From NCBI GenBank assembly GCA_002449915.1, contig DJXY01000154.1, positions 1-14,527 of the forward strand: 14,527 nucleotides of DNA. The letters run 5' to 3'. The stretch's first letter is position 1. Every line of letters starts with the position of its first letter. The notes under the pieces were generated by a model, which had not been told where the DNA came from, made no database searches, and was given only the letters and a program-made list of their open reading frames with translations. Origin of the DNA: Oribacterium sp. UBA6992 (GTDB lineage Bacteria > Bacillota > Clostridia > Lachnospirales > Lachnospiraceae). The position numbers were made by a program, and so were the translations under genes. Below, piece after piece: positions 14,411 to 14,527 of this stretch.

Positions 14411-14527
14411 TTATCATACCGGGAATTAAAAAGAAGGAAATTAGATCATTGCATCTAAAAAAATGTGATCTATGGAAAAGTTAATGGGAAATCGTTTAAG
14501 GCTAATGAATAAAAATAAAATATTTGA
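14411..14527 (+). other. Window end: possible start of the next gene
   Basis: An ATG at 14472 opens a frame that stays open to the window edge (begins MEKLMGNRLR), with further in-frame ATGs at 14484 and 14505. None has a convincing SD. An AAGGA at 14434-14438 stands ten bases before a TTG at 14449 that opens only an 11-codon frame. An inverted repeat TAGATCA (14442-14448) / TGATCTA (14466-14472) covers the region. It is too short to call a gene. Confidence 0.2.

Noticed and set aside
1..14527. CRISPR array, tRNA/rRNA genes, insertion sequence or phage attachment site
   Set aside because: I saw no regularly spaced direct repeats with spacers, no cloverleaf or rRNA segments, no transposase or integrase motifs, and no terminal inverted repeats with target duplications.

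Overview
The window (about 14.5 kb) is part of a surface-polysaccharide locus (capsule, exopolysaccharide or secondary wall polymer). It looks like a low- to mid-GC Gram-positive Clostridia genome, most likely a Lachnospiraceae member (Roseburia/Butyrivibrio-like). That assignment is inference. It rests on Shine-Dalgarno sites of the GGAGG/AAGGAG type, an LCP ligase, choline-binding-type wall repeats, a lipobox lipoprotein, and a Wzz-type protein with the two-TM arrangement seen in Firmicutes CpsC/YveK proteins.

Layout, left to right. (1) The 3' end of a sugar-1-phosphate transferase is followed at once by an LCP (LytR-CpsA-Psr) protein with an unusually long low-complexity tail. The unit ends in a strong terminator at about 2665-2694. 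(2) An O-antigen-polymerase/ligase-type membrane protein (2851-4539) is preceded by three tandem 11-bp repeats. (3) A secreted, Asp-rich wall-binding-repeat protein (4910-6544) has its own near-consensus promoter, strong SD, expression-type codon use and terminator. A small lipoprotein gene starts 12 bases after that terminator's T-tract, and a second terminator follows it. (4) A second, full-length polyprenyl-phosphate sugar-1-phosphate transferase (7435-8793, TTG start) has its own extended -10 promoter. (5) One glycosyltransferase (8798-9616) lies on the minus strand, tail-to-tail with the transferase. Its divergent upstream region holds a 47-nt hairpin. (6) A GT2 enzyme, a GlfT2-like galactofuranosyltransferase and a Wzz-like protein carrying a vestigial kinase-like domain run on the plus strand to a strong hairpin at 14365-14405.

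How the genes could work together (family knowledge plus inference). The initiating transferase places a sugar-1-phosphate on undecaprenyl phosphate. The three GT2 enzymes extend the repeat unit, possibly adding galactofuranose. A flippase, not in the window, would export it. The Wzy-type protein polymerises and the Wzz-like protein sets chain length. The LCP protein could transfer the polymer to peptidoglycan. The Asp-rich repeat protein and the lipoprotein are probably surface components, but their functions are unknown.

The least expected features are the degenerate kinase-like module fused to the Wzz protein, the Asp-rich repeat protein inside a glycan locus, the LCP tail, and several structured intergenic regions.
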